Assembly: GCF_018691265.1 (NCBI RefSeq)
Contig: NW_024881283.1
Span: 3,569,731 to 3,633,730, forward strand
Length of the DNA stretch: 64,000 nucleotides
Direction: 5' to 3'
Source of the DNA: Tyto alba
Taxonomy: Eukaryota > Chordata > Aves > Strigiformes > Tytonidae
Numbering within the stretch: the first letter of the stretch is position 1; each line of letters begins with the position of its first letter. A program made the translations under genes and the position numbers. The notes beneath the pieces are model-generated. The model was not told where the DNA came from and did not search any database. It saw only the letters and a list, made by a program, of their open reading frames with translations. Shown here one piece after another: positions 23,201 through 35,516 of the stretch.

Positions 23201-25000
23201 ATTACTAAATATAGGAGTCGCCTATGGATGGAAGGGCAGGTCTCGGCAATGGCAGAGGTGGTAAGACTCTGTGCCAGAATGACACCATTCCCAAATACTA
23301 CTGTTGGTTGGCCACTTCAATCCTGCTTGTGTGGCCACAAGCTGCACCATCTCAGTTTCTTTGTGCTGATGCAATCACATTTCCTCTCTGGTTGTGGCAT
23401 TGGGATGGAAAAAGTAAAACAGGGAGACCAGCACTACTGCTTTGGTGCTGGATAAGAAGCACTCAAAAGCTTCCCAAATTAATCCTTTCCCAGCATTTTA
23501 AGCTCAGTGGGCCAGCAGGGCAGCCGCTCTCAGAAGGGACTCCAGAGCTAACCATCCTTCCTGGCATGTGTGGGACAACTGGACTCACTTGCAGATCTGG
23601 AGAAAAGCCACAAGAAGTCAAGTCACCTGCCACTCAGAGGGAGCCAGAGATTACCACCTCAAATTAAGTTTTCTTCTTCTGGATAAAGAATGTAGAATTC
23701 TTTTTCAGACTTCTGCAAGTTTTCCAAGAAATCTAACAATCCCAGACAAGTTCTAATATGTCCACATTTGTTGTGAAGCATGGGCATAGTAACTGGCAGC
23801 ACAGTCCATGAATGCTGACTACAAAACTGAAATACCTCCCAAACCCACTTGATTGCTGTTGATGAAAACATCTATGGCTCCTAAACTAACCCCAGAATAT
23901 CTTCTATAGGTGTTACTCATTGTTGTCCTCTTTTGTCTCCCATGAGGCAGCTGAGGAAGGAGACAAATGATGGCTTGAGGTAATGAATGCCCAGAAAGAC
24001 TCCCTTGGCTTTTCCTGTGCTGGATCTACAGTCGTGTCTGGCTGTGAATCGAAGGTCTGTCCTGATGCCTGGTGCTGGGGATCTGCAAAGACTGAGCTGG
24101 GCTTGGGATTGACAGTCAGGCCAGGTATCTAGAGGGAACCTGGAGTGCTGCTGAGGCAGCACTGACCCATGCTGGAGGCAGGAAAGTGTCCCCTGGGAAT
24201 GCAAGACAAGGAGACCCAAAGCCAGTCCCCAGGGCACTCTGGTAGATTATTAATGTGGGTGAGCAGCTAATCTGATCTTGAGCCCACCTTTCTGGCCATT
24301 GTAGATGGAGCTAAACCTACCAAAGATATTCTTGGCTGTGATATGGCCACATGCACCACCGTTAGGGAGGTCTGAGCTGAGATATAGTTCACCCACCTTG
24401 CCAAAACGCTGGAGCGACTCTTCAGAGATCAGTGCTTCTACAGCAAACCCAGATTCTGGATGTCCCAACTTGACCTCTCAACCACTCAGTTATGGTGGAG
24501 AAGAGTTCTCCTTCTGTCATAGCAGAAAGGTGAGAGGCTGACTTAAACCCTTCAAAAGGACATCACTGACCCCAAGAGGATCTGGTCCTGCCTTCACCCA
24601 GCGGAGAAGGTGGGAGAAGCAGAACAGTCGTCCTGGCCTCATCAGTGGGAGAGAAGGATGTCTTGCCTTGATGCTGCTCTTCAGCAGCATTTTTAATTCC
24701 ATTTCCTGCAGTTGGGAAATTTGGATCAGCTCCTACTAAAAATAATCAGATTTTTCAATTCTTTGAGCTTTCACACTGTGCACTCTCAGAGCTGGGAATC
24801 ACCATTTCTTCATGGAAATTTAGATAAACTGTGGTGGCGGAATTAAAACCACTGAGTAGTACCAAAGGGCAGAGTGTTGGCTCTCATATAGCAGGGCTCT
24901 GCTGTGGTCTTAAAGGACTGAGTTAGAAGGGTTATTTTAAGGTCCAGGAAGACTACATTTCTGAGTAAGTGTCCAGAAACTCCTTTGAGTTAGTTATGAA

Positions 25001-25017
25001 TTTTTTTTTTTTTTTTT
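25001..25017. repeat. T17 homopolymer
   Basis: Seventeen T residues followed by AAA. On the minus strand no AATAAA lies at the usual distance before the A tract, so there is no particular sign of retroposition. Confidence 0.85.
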
Positions 25018-28000
25018 AAAGTGAACTAAAGAGCATATAATCTAATTTTAACAATGTTATCATTAATAAAACACATGGAGATGCAGCAGAAACATTCTAC
25101 TGTGCTGGTATTGTGTTCTCACCTTTCACAAGCATGTTTTAGACAGAGATGCTAATCTCACAGGAACACTTCTGCTTCCTGCATGAATCTGACACTTTAA
25201 GGCAGTTGTGGATAGAGCTTTTTTGTGCTGTGCTGAAAGCATCAACTAGTATTTGTCATCTCACTAAAGAAAGTGGAAGTATTTAATGATGGGCTGGTGT
25301 GTAGGAGCAGTGACATTTCTGTGCTGTTATTCATCATGAGCATTTTGGGCGCCCTACGCTTGTCTTTTTGTCCCAGTGCCCTATTTCAGAACAGACTCTC
25401 ACACATCTATTCTGGGTATTTGTAACATAGCAAAATTGCTGCATTTAAAGTGCAGATGGCAATTTCATGGGGATCCGAATCCTGCCTTCTATCAACAAAT
25501 TTCAGAAACCTAACCAGGACACCCTGGGGGTGGGCAGCTTCAGAGGAAAAAAAAGACAAGAAGTTGGGAGGGGAAAGGAAAAAAGCCATCAATTCCAAAA
25601 TTTTGCAGACTAAAATTAAAAGAAAATTCTAATTCAGTTCAAAACAAAATACTGTTTCATCTCACGGGGGAAAAACTCCCAGTGTTTTCCACCAACTCAA
25701 GTATCATTATTAACAGAGTGACTTTTCTCACAGTGAATGTGGCATTCGTGGAAATGCCAGTGATGGTCATAGGAAATTGGACATGACTTTTTAGTCTGAA
25801 TAAGATGTCTAGGGCTGGACTCCCACAGCTGCTGAGCTGTGGAGTGCCTTTGTCCTGGCGTGGGTGTGCAGAGATCCAGGGGGTGGAAGACTATCTCAGT
25901 CTTCTCTGTTTTGTGAGGAGTAATTAAATATTTATTGGTTCATGGAGAACATCTTGCCAGACTGGGGGTTATGGTCCTTCCTGAAAGGACAGGAGTCTTG
26001 CTCCTGTGTGTGACAGTCGATCCATAGGTGTTCTCCAGGAGGGAGGTATGAGGGGCCCAGAGAGACTTTCTAACCTGATGGTGTGGGAGACATCCATGGG
26101 TGGAGGCAGGGCTCAGACCAAACACCCAATGTCCTAGATGAGCCTTAGCCCTGGGCTCTCAGTTAGAAGTGAACCAACCCTCCCCAGAGCCAAAGACCTG
26201 ACTTTGTTACAAAGGCCTAAAATGAAAGCAGAAATTTTGTGTCAGCTGGAACAAAATGTTCTTGGCTAATCCTAAACATAACACTTTGCTGGTGAGAAAG
26301 AGGGAAAATAAAAGTGGCTTGATCTGAATTGATTATAAAATCATTTTCTGGTTCAATGATTTAATTGCAAATGCAGTTGTTCTTGCAGTAGAAATCATTA
26401 TCTGGATTTCTCAGAGTCAGAAACCGATAAGAGCATGGGATGGACCCTGTCCTGGCCAGAGAGTGACTGCAAGGCATTGGCACAAATGAGCTGAAAGGTG
26501 GGCATGGATCTTGCACCTGCTCATGAGCCAACAGCTGCCCTGGTGAGCAGGGACCAACACACCATTTCTTCATATGCCCCATTTGGCAGATGCTTGTGGC
26601 AGTGTCAGCTCTAGGGTGAGCTCAGGACGGGTGATCCCATTCCTGATGGACCTGCTGAAGCTCCAGGTGGTGTTCAGCAGGACATGACAAAGGCCACGCC
26701 AAGGTTGTGGGAACAGTGAGTGCTGCCACGCGGGGAACACTTGTAACCTGCATGCTGTGATAAGGGGAAACGTGCTGTCTTCACAACCTTCCCTTGGACA
26801 CGAGCAAGGGGTGCGTAAAGTGATGGTGGGTTTCTGGAAAGGGAACGGCCCAGCTGGGAGAGCACAGCTGGGGAGGATGTCAGCTCTTAGTGCTGAGCAT
26901 GGGAGCTCTGGATGGAGCTGCAGGAGCTATCTCTGCCTGCAGTCCTTGCTCTGCTGGGGTCACAGGTCAGGGCAGCAGGCAGATGGTCTATTAGCTCGGG
27001 TAGAGTTGATCCTGACGGGGAAGGCAGGGGGTGGTTTCCTAAGGTCTTTCTCATCCCAGCTGCCTGTGGGAATTACTGGCATCCTGTCACTATCAGTTGA
27101 TCTCATTTTCACTGTCTCCCCTTGCCCTGTATTGCAGGGAGCCAAGGCACAGAGCTGCGCAGGTGTTCCCATGGGAGCTGGGAAGGTGCTCCAGCTGTGG
27201 GTCCAGCTGTGGGTCCCACCAGGGCAGCCTGGCACGGGGAGACCAGGGCTGTGCTGAGGTCCTCTCCAGCTGCAGGGTCAGGCCAGCTCTGGTGCAGCCT
27301 CTGGGCTGTCTCGCCACGGAGGGCTAAGACAGGGCCTGAGCTGTGCTCCTGCTGGGGTGGCCCATAGGGCTCAACCCTCTCCTAAGGGCTTTGACACTAC
27401 AGGGTTTTAATGCAGCATTTGAAGGCCTCTTGTAGGTGAGTCTGCTCATGTCCTCCTGTTGCAGGGCCAGGCTTGCTGTCTGTGCTGGAGCTTGGGTATG
27501 AAGCTACAACAGAGCAGAGAGAAGGCAGTGAGGATGCTCTCAGGAACTGTTAAGTGCAGGATGACACTCACGACACAGCTCTTACACCAGTTCATGCTTG
27601 ATTGCTAACACAGAATTGAACCAACTGCAGCAGCAGTTTTGTTTTCTCTCATCTGAAGCCTGTCTTTCTCACCGTTCAGCATCCCAGCCGTCACCAGTTG
27701 GTTGGGTTGTACCTCCACAGCCCTCTGCATGCAATGGGGAAGCACTCATAGAGCCACAGTCCAACGCAAGCACCACCACAGAGCTAGCCCAGTCTTCCCA
27801 TCTCTGGGGACCGTGTAGGGAAATGAAGAGCCTGGCTTGGTGCCCAGGTCCTTTGCGGAGGTGGAGCTGGCAGCACCGACATGGGGCTCGCCTCATGAAC
27901 AAGGCGTTTTTGTCCTGGAGTCTGACTCCTGCATGGTGTGTCCCTGCTGCTGCTCCTCCCCTCACCTCCAAATGGGAAAGGGCAAAACGAGCCCAGCTGG

Positions 28001-28167
28001 AGCTCAAGAGGAAATAGAGGAGAGTTGGGGAGCAGGCTGGGTTGGTGCCTGGCTGCCATGGCCCACTCTGCTTCTCTGCTGGTGGGCTTGTCACTGCTCT
28101 CAAGGGTTGTGCCTGCCCAACTCCACTGGGCATGAGAGCCTGAGAGAGGTTGCCCTAGAAACCTGGA

Positions 28168-28335
28168 AATATTAAGGCTGGCAGGAATCCCTGGAGGTTT
28201 CTAGTCCAACCTTCTAATGTCAAAGCTGGGGCAGGTTGCTCCTGGCTTCGTCCAGTTGTTTTGAAAATCTCCAGGGTAGAGACTCCACCACATATGGGCA
28301 CTTGCCCTAGTGCTTGACCACACTTGAAATGACCT
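28168..28335 (-). mobile_element. CR1 LINE 3'-end remnant
   Basis: The plus strand carries the reverse complement of the CR1 3' region in the right order: CCTGGAGGTTTCTAGTCCAACC, then GGGGCAGGTTGCTC, CGTCCAGTTGTTTTGAAAATC, TCCAGGGTAGAGACTCCACC, CCTAGTGCTTGACCAC. CR1 is the main LINE family of birds and other sauropsids, and copies are usually 5'-truncated like this one. The copy is clearly diverged and non-functional, with no reverse-transcriptase reading frame. Confidence 0.85.
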
Positions 28336-28626
28336 GTAACCATGGGGCAGATAAACAGAGGGCCAGGGAGGAAGGACCTGCTTTCCTCATGGGCAAGACA
28401 GTGCTGAAGCAGCAGTGCACCTCCCCACAGGATCCCAGTTCTCTTCTGCTTCCCTACCAGGACCCTCAGCCCCGAGACCACCATCACCCATGGCATAGCC
28501 AAAACCTGAGTGGTGTTGGCTGGTGCTCTTGGTGCTGAAGCTGAACAGAGGAAGTTAAAGGACTAAAGGATCACCTCCCTGTGGGGTTTTGACAAGGCCA
28601 GCTGCTGGATATGTTTTCTTCCTAAG

Positions 28627-28750
28627 GTGGAATTAGAGCTGTCTGGAAAGTATACTGTATTTCCCATGAAAGTTTTGGAGGACTTGCATACCTTTCACTT
28701 GCATTACCATTTCATGTGCTCTCACAGCTCTCCAAGAAAGATCTTAGCAG
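28627..28750 (+). other. Exon-like segment of 124 bp with strong splice signals
   Basis: The segment is preceded by a pyrimidine tract and acceptor (TTTTCTTCCTAAG|GTGG, boundary at 28626/28627) and followed by a consensus donor (TTAGCAG|GTAAGT, boundary at 28750/28751). One frame is open across all 41 codons, beginning VELELSGKYTVFPMKVLEDL and ending just before the donor, leaving one base over. I do not recognise the peptide. Open frames of this length occur by chance, so the splice pair is the main evidence. It could be an exon of a spliced non-coding RNA, a coding exon of an unrecognised gene, or a coincidence. Confidence 0.25.
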
Positions 28751-28784
28751 GTAAGTACTTGCAGGGGTCTTGCCAACTAGAATT

Positions 28785-28800
28785 AAAAAAAAAAAAAAAA
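28785..28800. repeat. A16 homopolymer
   Basis: Sixteen A residues just downstream of the exon-like segment. No AATAAA hexamer lies at the usual distance upstream, so it is probably a simple A tract. Confidence 0.85.
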
Positions 28801-30542
28801 TACAAAATGTCATACTTTTCTGGCCAAGACATCTCCCAAACTTTGACAAAATGAGAAGTCTTTACAGCAGCTTTGGTGGTGAGAGATGAGGCTTGGTTTG
28901 GTTGGGTTTCTTTTTTGTTAGTTTGTTTTTAAAAAAGCCATTTTATGTAAAAACAAAGAAAGAAAACTTTTCAGTCAGCTCAGGGGACAGCAAAGCACAG
29001 AGACTGTGGGTTTCCCTTCTGCATCTCTGAGTCATTGTGAGAGTGGAGGGTCTCTATTTTTAGCCTTTGCACACACTAACTGATACCAACTACAGAGCCA
29101 AGCTGCTCTTCAGCACTGAGTTACCATTGTGAAACCTTGGCACTGGCACAGAGCCGGTCCTTGGGTCTTGGCTCAGGTGCACAGAGTGACACCTTTGTGG
29201 AGAGGAGCAGCAGAAGGAGGGGACAGAGACGTGACCCACCCGTCCAATCTGGGAGTGTGGCAGCAGAGCTGCTGTGTCAGATGATAGCCATTATGGCTGT
29301 GCAAGGGAGTCATCCCGCCCCATGATACCTCTGTGCTGGTACGGGCGAGGAGGACCAGTTCTGCACAGGGATTAGCTGCCATGTTGAACTCACATCATTA
29401 TTCCTTGGAAATGCAGGAGTTTGGTTTTAGCATGTTTTTAATGGTAATTGTCTGTAGCAGAAAGTATTGAGTTTTATTTAGTAAGTCCAACCACTCAAAC
29501 CTGACAATTTGAGAACTATTTGGATTTGAGCTTGGCACAGCGATGCCTTCTGGGAGCAAAATGCCTCATGGCCCTCTCCTGCCTGGACTGGTTTCACTGG
29601 TGGGACTGCAGATGGGGTCAGAATTTTTGCTTGCTTTAGTTTTGAAGAATTAGCTCTGAAATATAGAAGAAACATCCTTCCCTCTACCTTTGTTCCAGGA
29701 GCTGTGCGGAAGAAGACCCTGTTTTTTAAGTAGCTCTATTGGGTGCAGAAGAGCACAGGGACAGGCAGTGGAAAGTGTCCTGCCTTGGGACAGACGTGGC
29801 CTTGCAGATTAAAGGAGTGGCCTTTTTTGAATTTGTGAGTTAATTCTGGCTTTCTCAGTAAAGCTGTTGGACATGCCCACAGATGTCAAACAAGGAAGGG
29901 GAAGACTTCCACAACCCATCAGGGTGGTTCTGTATGGGGAAACAGGATGCTGTGTAGATGCTCATCTGTGGGCTGTGTGATGTGTGGGCTAGCGTGGAGA
30001 GGAAGGCAGCAGGTACATGGTCAACCCAAATGGTTAAAGAAGAGATGCTGTAAAAATAGCTCATCACTGAAGAGACTTGAGGTATAGGTAACCTGTCTGA
30101 GACACACAGCTTTTGTTGTTAGATAAATTTAGTTGCAGTCTGCCTGAGAGATGCACATCTCAATCATAAGAAAAACAATGCACACACACCAGCTCCAAGG
30201 TAGTGTGCTCATTAACCTCATCTGAAACTGCCACAAGACCAAGTCCAGCCTTGGAAGGATATGTGTGAGATGGAAAAAAAACCCTAAACAAGGCCTTCAA
30301 GCCTCTTTCTGACCCAAGAGCTGCTGTTCCTGTAGTCTTGACAAAAAGCCCTGAAGCAGAAAGAGAAAGTGGGGTCTGGAGGAACTCAGTTCCTCTCTAA
30401 CTTATACACATTTACTTTCTTCCCTGAACCATTTTAAGAAGTGTAGACACAGCAGGCTTTGTTCATCTTACGTGACTCTGGCATAACTCCATGCAAGCAC
30501 TACACTCCTGATGTGCTCCAGCACAGCTGGGATATGAAGTCT
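28801..30542. other. Non-coding stretch between CR1 remnants
   Basis: No gene or known repeat recognised. All open frames are under 75 codons. Confidence 0.55.
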
Positions 30543-30700
30543 AAAATCACAGCATAATTCAGAAAGAACTCACTGCAACGCTAGCACAGGTTTCTCAGGG
30601 TCTTGTCCAGGCAAGTTTTGCAAATCGTAAAGGACAGAGACTCCATGGTCCCTCTGGGCCCCTGTCCCAGTGCTTGACCACTGGAAGAAGCTCATGAGGA
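30543..30700 (-). mobile_element. CR1 LINE 3'-end remnant
   Basis: The plus strand shows, in order, AATCACAG near the presumed 3' tail, then CAGGTTTCTCAGGGTC, TTGTCCAGGCAAGTTTTGCA, GGACAGAGACTCCATGGTCC, CTCTGGGCCCCTGTCCCAGT, GCTTGACCACTGGAAGAAG and CTCATGAGGA. This is the reverse complement of the CR1 3' region. The segment next to the tail is shortened compared with the copy at 28168-28335, so it has an internal deletion or strong divergence. It has the same orientation as the other copies. Confidence 0.8.
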
Positions 30701-31439
30701 GTCGTCTGCTGATCCAGCTCTTTACAGGTAATCTGTGTGAACTGCATCATTCCAGCTGGACTCTAATGGTTTTTAAACCATTCTCAATTTTTCTTATCCA
30801 CAGGGCTCAGGCAGTCACAGGTGCCTACCTGGAGTGGTCTAACCAAGATTTGCATTTGGTTGAAGATGGCTTGTGTTATTCAAGGGTCATATCTCCCTTC
30901 CCCATCTCCCTGGGGCTGATCGTCCCCTTCTCAGGAAGGTGATGGTGGACAACACCACCAAGGTCTGTCTTACCCCTCTAAGGGTGAGGCCACCTGGAGA
31001 CATTCCTTCTGCTTCCTCCAGGACCTCAGCACACAGGGACCTCCACAGCAGTTTCCAGAGAGGGCTCTGCTCTCACTAGTTGCTGGTTGGTGCCATTACT
31101 TATGCCCATGTGCAGAGTCCTGGCTTCACCTCTGTGTCTCAAGTACTTAATGCAGTTTTGTCTTATCTGCAGCATAAGAAAAATTCAATAGTGGGAGCAG
31201 CATAGTTGCTTTCCAAACAAAAGCTAATGATCAGACATAATATTCATCCTCCAGGAGTCCATGCTGTCACAGTAGCCACAGAGGGATGCGTGGCAGAGCC
31301 CACTGTGTCTCCCCCACGGGTGACCTCGCATTGGCTTTAGAGCTGCTCTGCCTTCTGTGGAGGACTTAGCCCAACCCCAGGAAGTGCTGGCTGAGATATT
31401 CACTAATGTGAACAACTTCCCACTGGATTAGGTGTCCAT
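30701..31439. other. Non-coding stretch
   Basis: The CR1 remnant may continue past 30700 in more diverged form, but I could not follow it. No gene recognised. Confidence 0.45.
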
Positions 31440-31684
31440 TTTTAGCTTCCTGGGGAAATCGAAATAGAAAAAATATTTCCCTGTGAGTTCAGAAACCCCC
31501 CTTGCTCTTGCTCCTCTGCTGTCTCCTGTTGCTTATTAAAAATCAGAAAAAATGTGAAATTTAAAGAGGAGTTGGAAAAAATGGGAAAAAAATATTTGCA
31601 AAACATCTGGAATAAAACCTGGATTTTTTTTTTTTAAGGGAAGAGACAATATTTTTATTTAGACTTTTTTTTTTTTTTTAACAG
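31440..31684. other. AT-rich segment with two T tracts
   Basis: A-rich and T-rich DNA with T12 at 31624-31635 and T15 at 31665-31679. The second T tract runs into AACAG at 31680-31684 and so forms a strong polypyrimidine tract plus splice acceptor for the exon-like segment that follows. Confidence 0.6.
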
Positions 31685-31780
31685 AATAAAATGCCAATTT
31701 TGAAAGAAGTGGAAATTCCCATTGGCTACTGTTGCTCTAATAAACATGAAAAGGAAGCGTTTGTCTGATTCTGAAGGTAG
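31685..31780 (+). other. Exon-like segment with ATG followed by a basic, nuclear-signal-like peptide
   Basis: An excellent acceptor (T15 tract, AACAG| at 31684) and two overlapping donors (GAAG|GTAGGT after 31776, or GTAG|GTAAAT after 31780) bound the segment. An ATG at 31746, with A at -3, starts MKRKRLSDSE and stays open into the donor. The KRKR cluster resembles a nuclear localisation signal followed by acidic/serine residues. Another ATG at 31691 is also open, but only as far as TGA at 31766. I could not identify the gene. Joined in frame to the segment at 28627-28750 it would give an immediate TAA, so if both belong to one transcript the junction is untranslated. Confidence 0.25.
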
Positions 31781-34700
31781 GTAAATCATGTGAGCTAACA
31801 CCCAGGCAAATGGGTTTTCCTGCTCCTGGTGACATATTGCAGTATGACAAGGGCTAGCTTCTGGTTTGTGTTCAGCTTAAACAATGCTGCACCAGTGCAC
31901 AGAGTAGCTGAAAACCAAATGAAGTAGCTGGATGACAACCCTTCTCAAACAGAGGATCCTTCCAGCCTGCGCTTCATTCTGAGTAAGTCATCGCATTCTT
32001 TCACAGTGCTGAAAATGGTTGTGATTAAGCAGAAACTATCTCAAATAGGATGCCCCCCAGGTCCCGATGAGTGCATACGTGGCAGCTGCGCCGTGGTGAC
32101 AAACCCCATGAGGAAGTTTGCAAACAGACGATCCCTTGGACAGTTGCTTGGAAACCGTGGGCGTCTCGTCTTCTCTGGGGACACACTTGCATTTCCCATG
32201 AAGTCCTCACTGTCACCTGTGACTCTCTCTTGTGAGGTTCTCATACAAAGTTAATTTCCAGTGGTCAGAACCTCTTTTGTGGCAGCTCTGGCCCATGTTC
32301 TTTCTCATTACAAAGGTGGTGTGAGCACCTGGGTGGTAAGCAAGTCCCGCAGGGATGCAAAGACCTCTACTGAAGGAATATGGCATCCTTTTTGCATGTG
32401 CTGGTTAGACTGCTGGACTGTGCAAGCAGTTCCTACAGAAGAGCCACACAGAGAGCTGACAGGGTGAAGACCATATCCAGAGTCTTTGGAAGCAACAGGA
32501 GGACCTGAAACATTTGTCGTGCTCTTGATGTGGCTGCTGCCTCAACTGGGATAGTTTGATGGTGAAGGAGGGAAAGGTCCATTTCTCCATACACTCATTT
32601 CTCAATGGTTCCATTTTTCTGTCCCATCCCAAAGCTCAGCTGGTTCTTTCCTGGTCCTGGCAGTGCCAGACCAAGTAGACACCCCACCAAAACAAAACCA
32701 AACTTCTCTTGGCTTCCCTGATGGTCCCCTACACTGGCCCCCTTCTCAAGGGAGTTGCACAGAGCATGTCTCTGAGATGTCCCAGCTCCATTCATGTGGT
32801 TTGCAATGATGTAGAGCCTGGGTGAGAGGGTCGAGAAGACCCTTCTCTGAAGGGCCTTTCTCTGAAGGAAAGCAGAGCACTTCACACAGCACTATGAATG
32901 CCGGAGAGCTGTGAAACACTTAATACCAGGAGCAGCTTCCCACCTCCAAAACCCCAAGCCACAGAGGCTAGCACAAGAAATGAAAGCCCACTGAGGACAC
33001 AGCTAAGTTACTTTTTTGTTTCTGGGGAGACTTTCCGATTCTCAGGACTGGAAATGTGCTTTCCTGCTGCTGTGAGAGTCGCAAAGCTCTGACACTTTCA
33101 CATAGTCCCACTACCATATTTGTGAAGATGCAAAAGACAAAATTAGGAAAACTAAGTTTGGTCTTCAGCTGTAGGCGATGCAGATGGGACAAGGGCAGTG
33201 CCCAAACTTGTCTGTCACTAACTTTTGCTGCCGTCTAGTTAAAATATGAAGCAGCCCCAAGAGATGTGAGGCTGCCCACCATCCAGGCTCAAATGGCAGA
33301 AGACGATCCCTGGCTGCGGCACTCCAGTAATTAACAATTGGGAATGTGTTGCTGTTTGAGGAGGCTGCAGTGATGTCATCTTTATCAGATGCTTTGGTGC
33401 TGAAATGAATTACTTCTTGCCACATTGTGTGCAGTGTTATCTTTTGGGGTATTTGCATAGATCAATGCTAATTATGTATATATTTCTTAGAGGGTGCTTT
33501 GCCCAGTTATGGCTCAGACCTGCTCAGGCTGCTGACCTGCAGCAGGGAATGGTTTTTGTGTTGAGTCTGCCAGGCGTGTTTCTCACCACTTTCTGGAAAA
33601 GCAGTCCCAATGGGCTCAGGCATCTGGCTTGCAGCAAGAAAAATGTTTCTTGTTCTTCAGTGATCTATTTTTGCTGATTGCATTCTCATTTTGGACTAAG
33701 CCATTCTTCTCCCCCTTGCTGCTCCCATGTCAGAGCTGTTAGTGCTTCCTCTAGATTAGCCCAACAAGTCTTCTTTATTTTTCTCTTACCCCTTTAATTC
33801 AGCATGGATTTTAAACTTTTCTTTCTAGCTTGTTTGTGACAGCCTTTATTATAACATGCTTTATTAATACAAGAAATTCCTGAGCTACTGGTACATTTCT
33901 TAAGGCCGCTATAACCCTGAAGCCCCATAGGCAATGTAAACTGCCTTTTACAAAAGTAAATTGTTGAGCCCTGCATGACCATGAGCTTAGTGGGAAGTCC
34001 CCACATTACTTTCTTTGCTACATGAAGTTGTGGAGCTTCACTGGAGTAAAATGAGATCTAGCTTTGAGAAACACAATGGTGTGGGTCCCTGGAGGAAAGT
34101 CTTCACCAAAGCTGCAGCAGCCATGTGTAGGGACATCTTCTACTCTAGAAGACTTCCCTTCCCCTGGCTGTGCTCAGGAAATGTCATTCCTTGTTCCTTC
34201 ATGATGCAAGGAGGGTTTCCACTCTGGATAGCTATAGCTCATGGAAAGGCTCCATACAGCTCCTGCCAAACCCCACAGGACTTTCCTGTTGGCAAGAGAG
34301 GACCCGTGCTCATGTGTGGTTGCTTTCTCTTTCTCCGGTGCCAGGTCTGTGGTGTCTCACACTGGGACTGTTGGGAACTGCCTTTTTCTTGTGGGCAGAA
34401 AGCACTGGCTGCAGACCTACTGCTTCAGAAGGTCAGGAGATAAAGGAAGCAATAAACTCCTGTTTGTAAGCTCTGTGTATACAGGGGTGTCCTTTGTTCA
34501 CTCCATCCTTGTTGGAAGAGCACGTCTGCTGTTCACCAGCACTCAGCAGTGGTTACACCACTTGGATTGCACTTCATTTGTGAATATATTAACGAAACTC
34601 TTTAACAACAATAAGCTTTAAGTAACGAGTGGCAACTGGTGAATGGAGCCTCCATCTGTTCTCACCCGCAATGTGCAAAGTCTACCAAAGTCAATGGACT

Positions 34701-35494
34701 TCTCTCTGCTGAATTCAATGGGCCTTTTGCCAAAATCTATGTGAATAAAATGATGCTTGTGCATATATTTATGAATGGTGAGGAGGTGGATACATGCAAA
34801 ACCAGCATCCACTAAGTGTCCATCAAACTGCTCCTAACACAGTTTTTGATGAGTCCCAGCAATTGCCTGTCTGAAAACTTCATGTCTTCTTGTCGCAGGA
34901 AGAGGAGCTCCATAGCCCTGGGACAGCATCTGTGCTGTGTCAGTAGAAGGTCACATCAGAAAGCAATGGCATTGCAAAGGACACAGCTTTCCTGGTGCAG
35001 AGGTGGATTTTGAAGACTTCAGCACTGTACCTGTGACTAATCCAATTTGCCCTGGAATTTCTTTACCGCAGACGATTGTTGCTGTCACAGTGTTTATCTA
35101 GTTATAAAAAATCCAGTGTTGTTGTGACTCCTACAAATGAGGCTTGGGGAAGAATTCTGTGTAACTGTGTATAATGCACATTGCTCTGAAGTCATCAGTT
35201 CTCGTAAGGGGCCCTTGAGCTGTTGAAATGACACATTCAGAGTCAGAACATAATAAGCCCAATTAGAGATGATTCCAACGTCCCTCTGGAAGGACTTGCA
35301 TTCTCCGGTATCCTTCTAGATACCCACTTGGACATGCTGAGTTACTCAAGCCAGCTGGAGAGAAAAAGCAAAGAGTTAATCTGTATTTGTTCCAATATAA
35401 CCATCCAGTATTAGTCCTTAAATGTTGTTCTGGCACTTTGGGTAAAACATAAGCCCCAGTGCACTATCTCACACCTGAGCACTAGCAACCCTCC

Positions 35495-35516
35495 TTTTTT
35501 TTTTTTTTTTTTTTTT
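35495..35516. repeat. T22 homopolymer
   Basis: Twenty-two T residues followed by ATTCC. On the minus strand an AATAAA hexamer abuts the A tract directly, too close for a normal cleavage site, so this is more likely a simple A/T tract. Confidence 0.85.

Larger units (their letters stand above)
18363..28165. other. Non-coding stretch with one internal diverged duplication
   Basis: No gene recognised. Contains the paired segments 18981-19041 and 20210-20270, a near-palindrome at 22838-22863 and a T17 run at 25001-25017. The 166-codon frame at 26757-27257 (+) lies in GC-rich DNA with competing frames on both strands and no domain. A good pyrimidine tract ending in GCAG at 27117-27138 could be a splice acceptor, but no convincing donor follows. 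Confidence 0.55.
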
